A program made the translations under genes and the position numbers. DNA of 13,536 nt from Kiritimatiellia bacterium (GTDB lineage Bacteria; Verrucomicrobiota; Kiritimatiellia; RFP12; UBA1067). Below the pieces are notes generated by a model. It did no database searches and had not been told where the DNA came from. It was given only the letters and a program-made list of their open reading frames with translations. This document shows positions 1 through 7,795 of this stretch, one piece after another. The DNA lies in the NCBI GenBank assembly GCA_017959645.1, contig JAGDAE010000133.1, forward strand, positions 1 through 13,536, in the 5' to 3' direction. The first letter of the stretch is position 1. Every line of letters begins with the position of its first letter.

Positions 1-522
1 GACGAGGAATGGGTGGATCCGCGGCTCGATCTGGTGCGTCAGCTGATAGAATACAAGAAGTCCCGCGACGCGGCGATGCGTCTCGAGGCGATGGAGGAGG
101 TTTCGGCCAACCGTTTCGGCTACGGCGGGGGACGCCCGAAGTTCGAGAAGACCGCGGCGGACGCGATGTGCGCAATCGCCGATCTCGACATTTTCGATCT
201 TCTGACCGCGTTCCAGGAGGTGCTCGCGCGCGCGAACGAGGTTCCGCACGAGGAGTTGCGCGGCGTCAGGTATTCGGTGCCGGACAAGATGGACTACGTG
301 CTCGAGCGCGTGCGCAGGGAATCGCAGGTCGCTTTCGGCGCGCTGTTCGAGGAGTCGGCGCCGCGAGGCGAGATAATCGTCACGTTTCTGGCGCTGCTCG
401 AGCTTCTCAGGCAGCACCGGGTCATAATCTACCAGAACGCGGCGTTCCACGAGATAACCGTTCTCCCGTCGAGGGAGGAGCCGGACGACAAACCGCTTGA
501 AAGGCCCGACGACTATGAGTGA
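1..522 (+). CDS. scpA: Segregation and condensation protein ScpA, C-terminal part (5' end outside window)
   Basis: ScpA is the kleisin subunit of the bacterial SMC-ScpAB condensin. It bridges the SMC heads and helps compact and segregate the chromosome. The reading frame is open from base 1, so the gene begins before the window. The visible 173 residues start just before the family's DPR motif, seen here as VDPRLDLVRQLIEYKKSRDAA, which normally lies about a third of the way into the protein, so perhaps 80-90 residues are missing. The C-terminal winged-helix part, which contacts the SMC head, is visible (IIVTFLALLELLRQHRVIIYQ), followed by a short acidic tail. The stop overlaps the scpB start within ATGAGTGA, which suggests translational coupling. 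An internal GTG at base 13 would give an apparent start, but the match to ScpA continues upstream of it. The identification is secure because scpB follows. Confidence 0.9.
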   Translation, partial: DEEWVDPRLDLVRQLIEYKKSRDAAMRLEAMEEVSANRFGYGGGRPKFEKTAADAMCAIADLDIFDLLTAFQEVLARANEVPHEELRGVRYSVPDKMDYVLERVRRESQVAFGALFEESAPRGEIIVTFLALLELLRQHRVIIYQNAAFHEITVLPSREEPDDKPLERPDDYE

Positions 523-1312
523 CGAAACGAAGATTCCGCTGCCGCGCAGCCTGCAGGAGATAGTCGGCTCGCTGCTGTTCGCGAGCGAATATCCGCTGAG
601 TGCAAAGGAGCTGCGCGACGCGGTGAAGGCGGTCGAGCCGGAGCAGGGCGAGAACGCCGAGGTGATGTCGGTGTACGAAAGCTGCACGGCGCGCGAGATC
701 GACGAGGCGATTAAGGGGCTGCAGAAGGCGCTCGACGTCGCCGGCTGCGGGTTCTCGCTGACGTGCGCAGGCGGCGCGTACCGTCTGCAGACCGCGCCCA
801 GCTGCGGGCGCTACGTCAGGGCGCTGCTGAAGATGGACCGCCCCAATCGCATCGGCCGCGCGTCGCTCGAGACGCTGGCGATCGTCGCCTACCGCCAGCC
901 GATCACGAAAAGCGAGATCGAGGCGATACGAGGAGTCGACGTTTCGGCGAACATCAAGACGCTCATGGATCTGCAGCTGATACGGCTGGTCGGCAAATCG
1001 GAGCTGCCGGGGCATCCGTTCCTCTACGGCACGACGCCGCTGTTCCTCGAGCATTTCGGGCTCGCGGACATACGGCAGCTGAACGAGCTGGATCCGACGC
1101 TGCAGCGTTCCAATCCGCGGCTGAAGGCGGCGGCGTACAAGCGTCCGAAAGACGACGGGCCGCAGCTCCAGTTCGGGGCGAAGGCGGAGGAACCGGCAGA
1201 CGCGGGGGCGGCCGGACCGGGAGAAGACGGCGAGGAGAAAGAAGATGATGAGATTTCAGTTGAAGACGGCGCTGACGGCGATGGTTCTGACGGCGCTGGC
1301 GACGGCGTGTGA
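515..1312 (+). CDS. scpB: Segregation and condensation protein ScpB
   Basis: ScpB dimers bind ScpA and regulate the SMC ATPase in the condensin complex. The ATG at 515 was chosen because it overlaps the scpA stop by 8 bases and follows an AAAGG ribosome site about 10 bases away. A TTG six codons upstream is possible but has less support. The protein is 265 residues. The first winged-helix domain covers roughly 10-95 and the second roughly 108-185, with the family signature LETLAIVAYRQPIT at 118-131, EIEAIRGV just after it, and the closing pattern YGTTPLFLEHFGL at 171-183. From about 210 onward the sequence is a disordered, Gly/Ala/Asp/Glu-rich tail not expected of the core fold. Its last 22 residues are encoded in the stretch that also encodes the signal peptide of the next gene. 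Confidence 0.95.
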   Translation: MSDETKIPLPRSLQEIVGSLLFASEYPLSAKELRDAVKAVEPEQGENAEVMSVYESCTAREIDEAIKGLQKALDVAGCGFSLTCAGGAYRLQTAPSCGRYVRALLKMDRPNRIGRASLETLAIVAYRQPITKSEIEAIRGVDVSANIKTLMDLQLIRLVGKSELPGHPFLYGTTPLFLEHFGLADIRQLNELDPTLQRSNPRLKAAAYKRPKDDGPQLQFGAKAEEPADAGAAGPGEDGEEKEDDEISVEDGADGDGSDGAGDGV

Positions 1313-2177
1313 CGTAGCCGGTGAGCGCGGCGCCCGCGCCGGCGCCGAATACCAGAAAGCGATGGACAGCTATGCGGCCGGCGATCTCGAAGCGGCCGAA
1401 TCGTGGCTGAAGAAATCCGTCGCGGCGGCGCCGGGCGACGCCAGCGCGCGTTTCCAGCTCGCGTGCCTGCAGCACGACCATTCGCACGATCTGCTGTCGG
1501 CGATCTGCAACTACCGGGAGTATCTGCTGCTTTCGCCGTCCGGTGAAAAGGCGAGAATCGCCGCGGAGCGGCTGGCGCGGGCCGAGCGCGACCATGTCGC
1601 CGAGCTCGCGGCCAAGGCGGAGACGGGCGATGATCATCTCGCCGGCCGTCTCGCCGCGGCCGAAAAGCGCGGACGCGAACTCGAGGCCGAACTCGCGTCG
1701 GCGAAGGAGGAATCGCGCCGGCTTTCGTCCGAACTCGGGCGCATGCGCCGGCTGGTGTCGTCGCAGGGAGCCGAGGAGGAATCGGCGCGTCTGGACATCA
1801 CGATCGAGAGTCTGCTCGACGAAGACGGGGGCGCCATGGCCGGCGTCGACGCGGAGCTGGCCGAGGTGCTGGCCGACGCCGAGGCCGAGGAGGCGGACGC
1901 GGGAACCGGCGCGGCGATGCTTTCCGCGCCGGACGGCGAGGAGGAGGACGGCGAGCGCCGCAAGCGCAGCGCCGAAAAGGCCAAGGCCGCGAAAAAAGAC
2001 GCCCGGGCGTCGCATCCCGACGTCTATGTCGTCGAAGAAGGGGACACGCTCTACAAGATCGCCAGCCGCTTCTACGGAAGCAAGTCGGCGTGGAAGAAGA
2101 TACGCGACGCCAACAAGACGACGATATCCACGGACGGGCGCGTGAACGCCGGACAGGAGATCGTGCTGCCGAAATGA
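1245..2177 (+). CDS. LysM-domain lipoprotein with TPR-like and coiled-coil regions
   Basis: This is a 310-residue predicted lipoprotein that probably binds peptidoglycan from the periplasmic face of a membrane. The start is supported by a strong GAGGAG ribosome site 7 bases before tandem ATG codons and by the signal peptide that follows: MMRFQLK, a hydrophobic stretch, then LATAC with Cys22 as the likely lipidated residue. Residues 32-105 look like a pair of TPR helices (EYQKAMDSYAAGDLEAAESW). About 105-170 is a charged Ala/Glu/Arg coiled coil, and 175-255 is acidic and then basic low complexity. A C-terminal LysM module spans about 259-309 (YVVEEGDTLYKIASRFYG, then VNAGQEIVLPK). Its first 68 bases overlap scpB in another frame. 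The exact role is unknown. Its position between scpB and a second LysM gene suggests a cell-envelope function co-transcribed with condensin genes. Confidence 0.85.
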   Translation: MMRFQLKTALTAMVLTALATACDVAGERGARAGAEYQKAMDSYAAGDLEAAESWLKKSVAAAPGDASARFQLACLQHDHSHDLLSAICNYREYLLLSPSGEKARIAAERLARAERDHVAELAAKAETGDDHLAGRLAAAEKRGRELEAELASAKEESRRLSSELGRMRRLVSSQGAEEESARLDITIESLLDEDGGAMAGVDAELAEVLADAEAEEADAGTGAAMLSAPDGEEEDGERRKRSAEKAKAAKKDARASHPDVYVVEEGDTLYKIASRFYGSKSAWKKIRDANKTTISTDGRVNAGQEIVLPK

Positions 2178-2443
2178 ATAGGGTAGTCACGAGCATGGTC
2201 GAGGACGCGCACGGCTACACGCGCGCGAAAATCCCGTGGCAGATCGACGAATACCGCGCGGCGAGCGGGCAGACGACGAAAGGCCGCAAGTTCGGGTGGA
2301 AGCTCTTCCACTACCTCGCGGGCGGCGGCATGCGCGCGTTCGGCCGGACCGTGGCGCAGGAGGAGCGCGAGCGCAGGCAGAACCGGTTTTTCGCGCTCGC
2401 GGCCGTGCTGGCCGCCGCATGGCTGGCGTTGTGGATTTCATAG
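2174..2443 (+). CDS. Small tail-anchored membrane protein, function unknown
   Basis: I do not recognise this 89-residue protein. The ATG at 2174 overlaps the previous gene's TGA (AATGA), typical of translational coupling. An AGGAG lies about 14 bases upstream, rather far. A second in-frame ATG at 2195 is an alternative start. Residues 1-70 are polar and basic with a few aromatic residues (KIPWQIDEYR, KFGWKLFHYLAGGG), then a charged stretch QEERERRQNR precedes one hydrophobic segment at about 71-88 (FFALAAVLAAAWLALW) that ends at the C terminus. By the positive-inside rule the basic N-terminal part would be cytoplasmic, with the helix as a tail anchor. It lies between two LysM protein genes and probably belongs to the same unit. 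It is real on grounds of packing and composition rather than homology. Confidence 0.65.
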   Translation: MNRVVTSMVEDAHGYTRAKIPWQIDEYRAASGQTTKGRKFGWKLFHYLAGGGMRAFGRTVAQEERERRQNRFFALAAVLAAAWLALWIS

Positions 2444-2469
2444 ACAATGGCAAACGAAAGGAAAAGAAG

Positions 2470-3000
2470 ATGAAGAAAACGGTTTTGGCGGTCGCGGTCG
2501 CGGCTGGCGCGGCGCTTTGCGTACACGCGCAGACGGCTTCGGGCAGGGAAAATTTCCAGCTGACGCAGGCGCTCAACGAGGTGCGCCGAGTGGCCAGCCA
2601 AATCGACGTGCTGCAGAACAACCAGGACGATCTCGCCCTGAAACTGCACAAGGCCGAATCGGCGGCCAAGGAGGTCGAGGAGCTGCGCGGCGAGATAGCG
2701 GCGCTGAGAAACGACCTCGAATCGCTGCGCAGGGAACTGAACGCGATGCACGGCAAGATTGTCGACGACCTTGCGAAGAAAATCGCCAGGATGCAGCCGG
2801 CCGCCGCGCCGACGCCGCCCAAGACGCCGAAGAAAACCACCTATTCCGGCAACGTCACCGAATACACGATCGCGTCCGGCGACACGCTCTCGCTCATAGC
2901 GTCCGCGTTCGAGACGACGGTGCAGACGCTGAAGGACATCAACGATCTCAAGACCGACAACATAAGGGTCGGGCAGAAAATCAAGGTTCCGGTCAAGTGA
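2470..3000 (+). CDS. Periplasmic coiled-coil LysM protein
   Basis: The 176-residue product has a clear Sec signal peptide: MKKTVLAVAVAAGAALCVHA, with likely cleavage before Gln21. The ATG at 2470 follows an AAAGGA ribosome site at 8 bases and puts the signal peptide at the N terminus. Upstream in-frame sequence lacks such support. Residues 28-108 form a long heptad-rich coiled coil (LTQALNEVRRVASQIDVLQNN onward), suggesting a dimer or trimer rod. A Pro/Ala/Lys linker covers 109-124, and a LysM module covers about 129-175 (TEYTIASGDTLSLIASAF, VGQKIKVPVK). Cys17 lies inside the signal peptide without a good lipobox, so a soluble periplasmic protein is more likely than a lipoprotein. LysM modules bind GlcNAc-containing glycans, so peptidoglycan attachment is the natural inference. 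It shares its domain logic with the LysM lipoprotein two genes upstream. Confidence 0.85.
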   Translation: MKKTVLAVAVAAGAALCVHAQTASGRENFQLTQALNEVRRVASQIDVLQNNQDDLALKLHKAESAAKEVEELRGEIAALRNDLESLRRELNAMHGKIVDDLAKKIARMQPAAAPTPPKTPKKTTYSGNVTEYTIASGDTLSLIASAFETTVQTLKDINDLKTDNIRVGQKIKVPVK

Positions 3001-3013
3001 GGAGGAAAGGTCG

Positions 3014-4303
3014 ATGAAGATTCTCGTAGTCGGTTCGGGCGGACGCGAACACGCGATCGCGTGGAGACTTTCCCGAGACGCCGAAAAGCATGTCCTGTAC
3101 TGCGCACCGGGCAACGCGGGCACGGCGGCGATCGCGTCGAACGTGCCGGTGGCGGCGGGAGACGTCGGGGGCATTGTCGCGTGGGCGAAAGAGAATAATC
3201 CCGATCTCGTCGTCATCGGGCCTGAAGATCCGCTCGTCAAGGGGCTGGCCGACGCGCTGCAGGAGAACGGAATCGCGGTGTTCGGTCCGGTCGCGGCCGG
3301 CGCGCGCATGGAAGGCTCGAAGCGGTTCGCGAAGGAGGTGATGCGCGCTGCCGGGGTGCCGACCGGCAGGGCGGAGGTCTTCGACGATCCGGCGAAAGCG
3401 AAAGCCGCGCTCGCGGCGTACGGCCTGCCGGTCGTGATAAAAGCGGACGGACTCGCGGCGGGCAAGGGAGTCGTCGTCGCCGAAACGGCCGCGCAGGCCG
3501 AAAGCGCAATCGACGACATGCTGATCGCCAACAAGTTCGGGCAGGCCGGAGCCGAGGTTCTGGTCGAGGAGTTTCTCGACGGCGAGGAATGCTCGATTCT
3601 TGCGCTGGTCGACGGCGAGAAGGCGGTTTTGCTGCCGAGCTCGCAAGACCACAAGCGCGCGTTCGATGGCGACAAGGGCCCCAACACCGGCGGCATGGGG
3701 GCGTATTCGCCGGCGCCGGTCGTGACGGACCGGATGCTGCCGGAGATACGCGAGAAGATCGTGATGCCGGTCGTTAGGGAGCTGGGGCGGCGCGGAATCG
3801 TCTATCGCGGAATACTCTACGCCGGGCTGATGATAACGCCGGAAGGCGGCAAGACGGCGCTTTCCGGGTCGAGGATAAACGTGGTCGAGTTCAACGCGCG
3901 TTTCGGCGACCCCGAGACCGAGGCGGTCCTTCCGCGGCTCGGCGGCAATTTCGCGCGCATCCTGCTCGACACCGCGAACGGACGGCTCCGCGAAGAAGAA
4001 GTCGTCGTGCTGCCGGAGGCGGCGGCGACGGTAATCGTCGCTTCGGGCGGCTATCCGGGAGCGTACGAGAAGGGCAAGAAAATTTCCGGTCTCGAGGGCA
4101 ATCCGGCGACGGTGTTCCACTGCGGGACGCGTCTCGAAAACGGCGAGGTCGTCACTGCGGGCGGACGGGTGCTTTCGGTAACCGGAACTGGCGCCACGCT
4201 ACGCGATGCCGTCGATGCCGCCTACGCCGGGGCCGGGAAAATCTCGTTCGAGGGGATGTTCTTCCGCAAAGACATCGCCCATCGCGCGTTCGGCCGCGCA
4301 TGA
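3014..4303 (+). CDS. purD: Phosphoribosylamine--glycine ligase (GAR synthetase)
   Basis: PurD joins 5-phosphoribosylamine and glycine using ATP, the second step of de novo purine synthesis, in the cytoplasm. The 429-residue length is normal. The start has a GGAGG ribosome site 8 bases upstream. Family motifs are intact: GGREHA at 9-14, PGNAGT at 32-37, GPEDPLV at 69-75, the ATP-grasp lysine loop VIKADGLAAGKGVVV at 141-155, GPNTGGMGAYSP at 222-233 and the metal-binding VEFNARFGDPETE at 291-303. A small insertion (about residues 280-288, KTALSGSRI) sits between the GLMITPEGG strand and the VEFN motif, where most family members run straight through. It is on the protein surface of this fold and should not abolish activity. 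The stop overlaps the next start as ATGA. It is a lone purine gene in a mixed operon. Confidence 0.97.
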   Translation: MKILVVGSGGREHAIAWRLSRDAEKHVLYCAPGNAGTAAIASNVPVAAGDVGGIVAWAKENNPDLVVIGPEDPLVKGLADALQENGIAVFGPVAAGARMEGSKRFAKEVMRAAGVPTGRAEVFDDPAKAKAALAAYGLPVVIKADGLAAGKGVVVAETAAQAESAIDDMLIANKFGQAGAEVLVEEFLDGEECSILALVDGEKAVLLPSSQDHKRAFDGDKGPNTGGMGAYSPAPVVTDRMLPEIREKIVMPVVRELGRRGIVYRGILYAGLMITPEGGKTALSGSRINVVEFNARFGDPETEAVLPRLGGNFARILLDTANGRLREEEVVVLPEAAATVIVASGGYPGAYEKGKKISGLEGNPATVFHCGTRLENGEVVTAGGRVLSVTGTGATLRDAVDAAYAGAGKISFEGMFFRKDIAHRAFGRA

Positions 4304-5070
4304 ACGCGATATCGATTGCAAGCGGCTCGAAGGGCAACGCGTACTGCCTGTCGTCAGGCCGGACGTCGGTTCTGATCGACTGTGGTCTGGCGCTGCGCGA
4401 GCTCGCGAAGCGCTGCAGGCAGGCGGGGGTCGACCTCGGCTCGATATGCGCGGTTCTCGTCACCCATGCCCATTCCGACCACGTCAAAGGCCTGAAGACG
4501 TTCCTTTCCAGCTACGACGTGCCGGTCTACGCCAACATGCTCACCGCCGAGGCGATCGCCGGTGGCGATGACGCGATTCCCGGCGAGGCGTTCATGTGTT
4601 TCGAGGACGGCCAGCAGTTCGCGGTCGGCGATTTTCTCGTGGAGCCGTTTTCGACGCCGCACGATACGGCCGACCCGGTCGGCTACTTCGTGCGCTGCGG
4701 GGACGAGACGTATTTTCACGGAACCGACATCGGCACGCCGCTGGAATCGATCGGCCGGCGCCTGGCGGAGGCCGACGTCGCGGTTCTTGAATCCAACCAC
4801 GATCCGCTGATGCTCGACATGAGCGGCAGGACGCGCTGTTTGATCGAGCGCATACGCGGTCCGCGCGGACATCTCTCCAACGGCCAGGCGTGCGAATTGG
4901 TGCGCAGATACGCGTCGCCCCGGCTCAAGAGGCTCGCACTCGCGCATCTTTCCCGCGACTGCAACACCCCCGATCTCGCCATGCGCGCGATGCGCGGGAC
5001 GCTCGAGGAGATTTCGCGCACCGACATCGTTCTTTCGGTGCTTTCGCAGGATGAAGCGGTCGTGCTTTAG
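4300..5070 (+). CDS. Metallo-beta-lactamase-fold hydrolase, YycJ/WalJ type
   Basis: This 256-residue cytoplasmic protein is a two-metal hydrolase of the metallo-beta-lactamase superfamily. It has the N-terminal IASGSKGNAYCL pattern typical of YycJ/WalJ proteins, which have been linked to exonuclease activity and to coordination of replication with cell division. Metal ligands are visible: THAHSDH with H56, H58, D60 and H61, a further histidine in STPHD at H121, the aspartate of HGTD at D143, and late family motifs ESNHD (164-168), GHLSN (190-194) and AHLS with H216. The ATGA overlap with purD fixes the start and suggests coupled translation. The C terminus overlaps the next gene by 20 bases. 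The substrate cannot be read from sequence. Family membership is firm. Confidence 0.9.
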   Translation: MNAISIASGSKGNAYCLSSGRTSVLIDCGLALRELAKRCRQAGVDLGSICAVLVTHAHSDHVKGLKTFLSSYDVPVYANMLTAEAIAGGDDAIPGEAFMCFEDGQQFAVGDFLVEPFSTPHDTADPVGYFVRCGDETYFHGTDIGTPLESIGRRLAEADVAVLESNHDPLMLDMSGRTRCLIERIRGPRGHLSNGQACELVRRYASPRLKRLALAHLSRDCNTPDLAMRAMRGTLEEISRTDIVLSVLSQDEAVVL

Positions 5071-5809
5071 CGTCGCGGCTCTGGCGCTGGCTTTCGCCGG
5101 ATGTGCGCGCGAGACTGTCGAGCGCGTCGAGTGGCCGGTGATGGGCACGATCGCCGCCGTGCAGACGCGGGGCGAGGGCGTGAAATTCCTGAGCGGCGTG
5201 CGCGAGATCGTTCAGTCCTTCTTCGCCGTCGAGAGCGGTCTTTTCAATGCGTACGATCCTGACTCCGAACTGAGCCGACTGCAGGGGCTGTCGGACGAGG
5301 AGCTGCTCGCGCAGTGCAGTCCCCATGCCGCCGTCTGCTATAACGCCGCGTTCACGCTCAGGGATCAGTCGGGGGGCGTGTTCAATCCGAGATGGAAGGG
5401 ACCGGGAACGATGGATATGGGCGCGATCGCCAAGGGCTATGCCGTCGATTGTGCGGCGCTCAACTGCTGGAACGGCGAGGATATCCTCATCGATCTCGGC
5501 GGCAATCTCAAGTCGGTGAAGGGCGATTGGACCGTGGGGATCAAGGGCGGCGAGCGGTTTGTCCTCCACGAGGGCGAGGCCTGCGCGACGAGCGCGCGCT
5601 ACTACCGCGGCAATCATATCAAGGACGGCCGTACCGGCGCGGATATCTCCAACGCCGTCTACTCGGTGACGGTCATACACCCGGAGAGCGCGATGCTCGC
5701 CGACGGACTTTCGACGACACTCTTCATTCTCGGGCGCGAAAAGGGCGATGAGTTTCTGGAAAAACACTATCCTGAAGCAAGGGCGGTTTGGGTAAATGCT
5801 GGACTTTAA
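5051..5809 (+). CDS. ApbE-like FAD:protein FMN transferase lipoprotein (compact form)
   Basis: ApbE enzymes attach FMN from FAD to a Ser/Thr of target proteins, such as subunits of the Na+-pumping NADH dehydrogenase, on the periplasmic side of the membrane. The product has 252 residues with a lipoprotein signal: MKRSCFSVAALALAFAGC, lipidated Cys18. Family motifs appear in order: MDMGAIAKGYAVD at 121-133, LIDLGGN at 146-152, TSARYY at 180-185 (usually TSG-x-Y), HIKDGRTG at 189-196 (usually HI-x-DPRTG), and ADGLSTTLFILG at 217-228. It is well short of the common 320-350 residues. The stretch normally found between the FNP element (111-113) and the MDMG motif is almost absent. The start overlaps the upstream gene by 20 bases with only a weak ribosome site, but the signal peptide supports it. 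It may be an active minimal enzyme or a diverged one. No target protein is in view. Confidence 0.87.
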   Translation: MKRSCFSVAALALAFAGCARETVERVEWPVMGTIAAVQTRGEGVKFLSGVREIVQSFFAVESGLFNAYDPDSELSRLQGLSDEELLAQCSPHAAVCYNAAFTLRDQSGGVFNPRWKGPGTMDMGAIAKGYAVDCAALNCWNGEDILIDLGGNLKSVKGDWTVGIKGGERFVLHEGEACATSARYYRGNHIKDGRTGADISNAVYSVTVIHPESAMLADGLSTTLFILGREKGDEFLEKHYPEARAVWVNAGL

Positions 5810-7733
5810 GGGAATATCGGTCCATTACGGACATCAGGACGTGCTTTCCGGCGTGACGTTCCGCGTCAACAAGGGCGATCGTGTAGGCGTCGTCGGACCG
5901 AACGGCTCGGGAAAGTCCACGCTCTTCAAGATTGTGCTCGGCGAGATGTCGGTCGACAAGGGCGAGCTGATTGTCGAAGGTTCGCCTAGAATCGGCTGGA
6001 CCCGGCAGAATCCGGAGCCGGACGCGCCGGAAGAGACGCTTCTCGAATATTCTCTGCGCGGCATTCCGGGGTTGGCCGAGATGGAGGCGGAGATGTCCGC
6101 GCTCGAGTCCGACCTCGCCGATCCGGCGAAGATGAAGCGCTACGGCGAACTTCAGACGAAATTCGAGCATCTCGGCGGCTACGACATCGAGACGCGCGTC
6201 AAGGTCGCGCTCGGGGGGCTCGGGTTTTCGACGGAAGAGTTCGAGAAGCCGTTCGCGGCGTTTTCGGGCGGCTGGCGGATGCGGGCGGAACTCAGCCGCG
6301 TGCTCGCGTCGAAGCCGGATCTGCTGCTTCTCGACGAGCCGTCGAACTATCTCGATCTTCCTGCGGTGGACTGGCTGCAGAAGTACCTGAAGGCCTACGA
6401 CGGCACGCTGATGCTGATCTCCCACGACCGGTATCTCCTGCGCACGCTCGCCGGAATCATAGTCGAAGTCGACGCCGGAACCGCGACCCGCTATGAGGGA
6501 GATCTCGATTTCTACCTGCGCGAGCGCGACGTCAGATACGAACATCTCAAGGCGGCGAAGGAGAATCAAGACCGCCACCGCGAGCAGCTGCAGCGTTTCG
6601 TCGACCGCTTCCGCGCCCAGGCGACGAAGGCGGCGCAGGCGCAGAGCCGCCAGAAGCTGATCGACAAGATCGACGGCGAGCGGATCGTGCTGCCGAAGCG
6701 CTACACGAATTCCGGACGCCTCCGGCTCGCCGAACCGCCGCCAAGCGGAATCGAGATGTTCCGCTGCGAAAATCTCTCATTTTCGTACGACGGCAGGAAG
6801 AACGTCTTTTCGGGACTGGAATTTAACATTTCGCGCGGCGATAAGATCGCGCTCATCGGCTACAACGGACTCGGCAAGACGACGCTGATGAGAATCGTCG
6901 CCGGCACCCGCGCGCCGACCGGAGGGAAGGCTGTTCTCGGCCACAACGTCGTGCCCGGCTATCTGAGCCAGGAGTTCGCCGAAACGATTCCGCCCGACCT
7001 TACCGTGTACCGCAACGCGAAAAACGTATGGGACGCGGCAGGCGGCGGAAGCGAGAAGATCTTCCGCAACCAGCTCGGCGCGTTCGGGTTCGACGAGAAC
7101 GACGTCGAGAAGCCGGCCGGAGTGCTCTCGGGCGGCGAGAAGATACGCCTCGCGTTTCTGCGCCTGTTCCTCGCCGCGCCGAATTTTCTGCTGCTCGACG
7201 AACCGACCACCCACCTCGATCTCGACGGACGCCGGCTTCTGCAGGACGCGCTGCAGAAATACAAGGGCACGATCCTGCTCGTCTCGCACGACATCGACTT
7301 CGTCCGGGCCGTGGCGACGGGGATAATCGAAATCGGCAGAGACGGGATTCGCCAGTATCCCGGCGGCTACGACTACTACTGCGAAAAGAAGGCGGAGCAA
7401 CGCGAGGCGCCGGCTCCGGCCGCAGCGGAGGAAAAGCCGCACGTGGCGAAACCGACGTCGAAGGAACTGCGGCAGATGCGGGCTGCGGAGCGGGCGAAAA
7501 TCGCGCCGCGCGCGAAAGAGCTCAGAAAGCGGGTCGCGGCGGCCGAGAAGAAAATCGACGAGCTGCAGAAAGCGCTCGACGAGGCGTCGGCCGAGCTGTT
7601 CAACCCGAAGCCGGATACGGATTTCGCCGAAGCGAACCGGAAGGTGCGCACGCTGCAGTTCGAAATCGACCGATACACCGCCGATTGGGAAGAGGCGGCC
7701 ACCGAGCTGGAAGAACTCGGGGCGCAACCGTGA
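5796..7733 (+). CDS. ABC-F family ATPase (Uup/YdiF-like, ribosome-associated)
   Basis: ABC-F proteins have two ATPase domains and no membrane segments. They act on the ribosome to relieve stalling or adjust translation. This 645-residue protein has domain 1 with Walker A GPNGSGKST (34-42), signature FSGGWRMR (156-163), Walker B ending LLLLDEP (Glu181) and switch His210. Domain 2 has Walker A GYNGLGKTT (355-363), signature LSGGEK (444-449), Walker B FLLLDEP (Glu469) and His498. Between them, residues 245-300 form the charged helical linker (RFRAQATKAAQAQSRQKLI) that reaches the P-site tRNA in this family. Residues 530-640 are a Pro/Ala stretch followed by a C-terminal coiled coil as in Uup and YheS. 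The D-loop reads SNYLDL rather than TNHLDL in domain 1. The start overlaps the ApbE gene by 14 bases. Members of this family vary from housekeeping to antibiotic resistance. Nothing here suggests resistance. Confidence 0.93.
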   Translation: MLDFKGISVHYGHQDVLSGVTFRVNKGDRVGVVGPNGSGKSTLFKIVLGEMSVDKGELIVEGSPRIGWTRQNPEPDAPEETLLEYSLRGIPGLAEMEAEMSALESDLADPAKMKRYGELQTKFEHLGGYDIETRVKVALGGLGFSTEEFEKPFAAFSGGWRMRAELSRVLASKPDLLLLDEPSNYLDLPAVDWLQKYLKAYDGTLMLISHDRYLLRTLAGIIVEVDAGTATRYEGDLDFYLRERDVRYEHLKAAKENQDRHREQLQRFVDRFRAQATKAAQAQSRQKLIDKIDGERIVLPKRYTNSGRLRLAEPPPSGIEMFRCENLSFSYDGRKNVFSGLEFNISRGDKIALIGYNGLGKTTLMRIVAGTRAPTGGKAVLGHNVVPGYLSQEFAETIPPDLTVYRNAKNVWDAAGGGSEKIFRNQLGAFGFDENDVEKPAGVLSGGEKIRLAFLRLFLAAPNFLLLDEPTTHLDLDGRRLLQDALQKYKGTILLVSHDIDFVRAVATGIIEIGRDGIRQYPGGYDYYCEKKAEQREAPAPAAAEEKPHVAKPTSKELRQMRAAERAKIAPRAKELRKRVAAAEKKIDELQKALDEASAELFNPKPDTDFAEANRKVRTLQFEIDRYTADWEEAATELEELGAQP

Positions 7734-7754
7734 GCACGCATCCTATCGCATTTC

Positions 7755-7770
7755 GCTTCCCCCGGGAAGC
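7755..7770. terminator. Inverted repeat, possible weak terminator or operator
   Basis: GCTTCCC and GGGAAGC form a 7-bp perfect dyad with two bases between (practically 6 bp with a 4-base loop). It lies 22 bases after the ABC-F stop, where a terminator would be expected, but no T-run follows (ACGAAAATAT). It also covers the spot where a -35 element would lie for the promoter just downstream, so an operator or activator site is equally plausible. Confidence 0.35.
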
Positions 7771-7774
7771 ACGA

Positions 7775-7791
7775 AAATATGATATAATACC
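7775..7791 (+). promoter_or_regulatory. Extended -10 promoter for the bamD-like operon
   Basis: A perfect TATAAT (7783-7788) is preceded by TGA, giving the extended -10 form TGnTATAAT inside an AT-rich patch in otherwise GC-rich DNA. No convincing -35 hexamer lies 16-18 bases upstream, which is common for extended -10 promoters. Only 7 bases separate the hexamer from the ATG at 7796, so transcription should start at or within a base or two of the start codon. The 17 bases of this element recur exactly in the tRNA-Glu promoter. Confidence 0.75.
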
Positions 7792-7795
7792 CATC

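Noticed and set aside
2311..3696. Long minus-strand open frame (461 codons) opposite the second LysM gene and purD
   Set aside because: It is antisense to two well-supported genes. Arg/Ala/Ser-rich composition is typical of the opposite strand of GC-rich coding DNA.
7028..7795. Extended upstream start for the BamD-like gene inside the ABC-F gene
   Set aside because: The open frame is only a shadow of the ABC-F coding sequence. The signal peptide begins at 7796.
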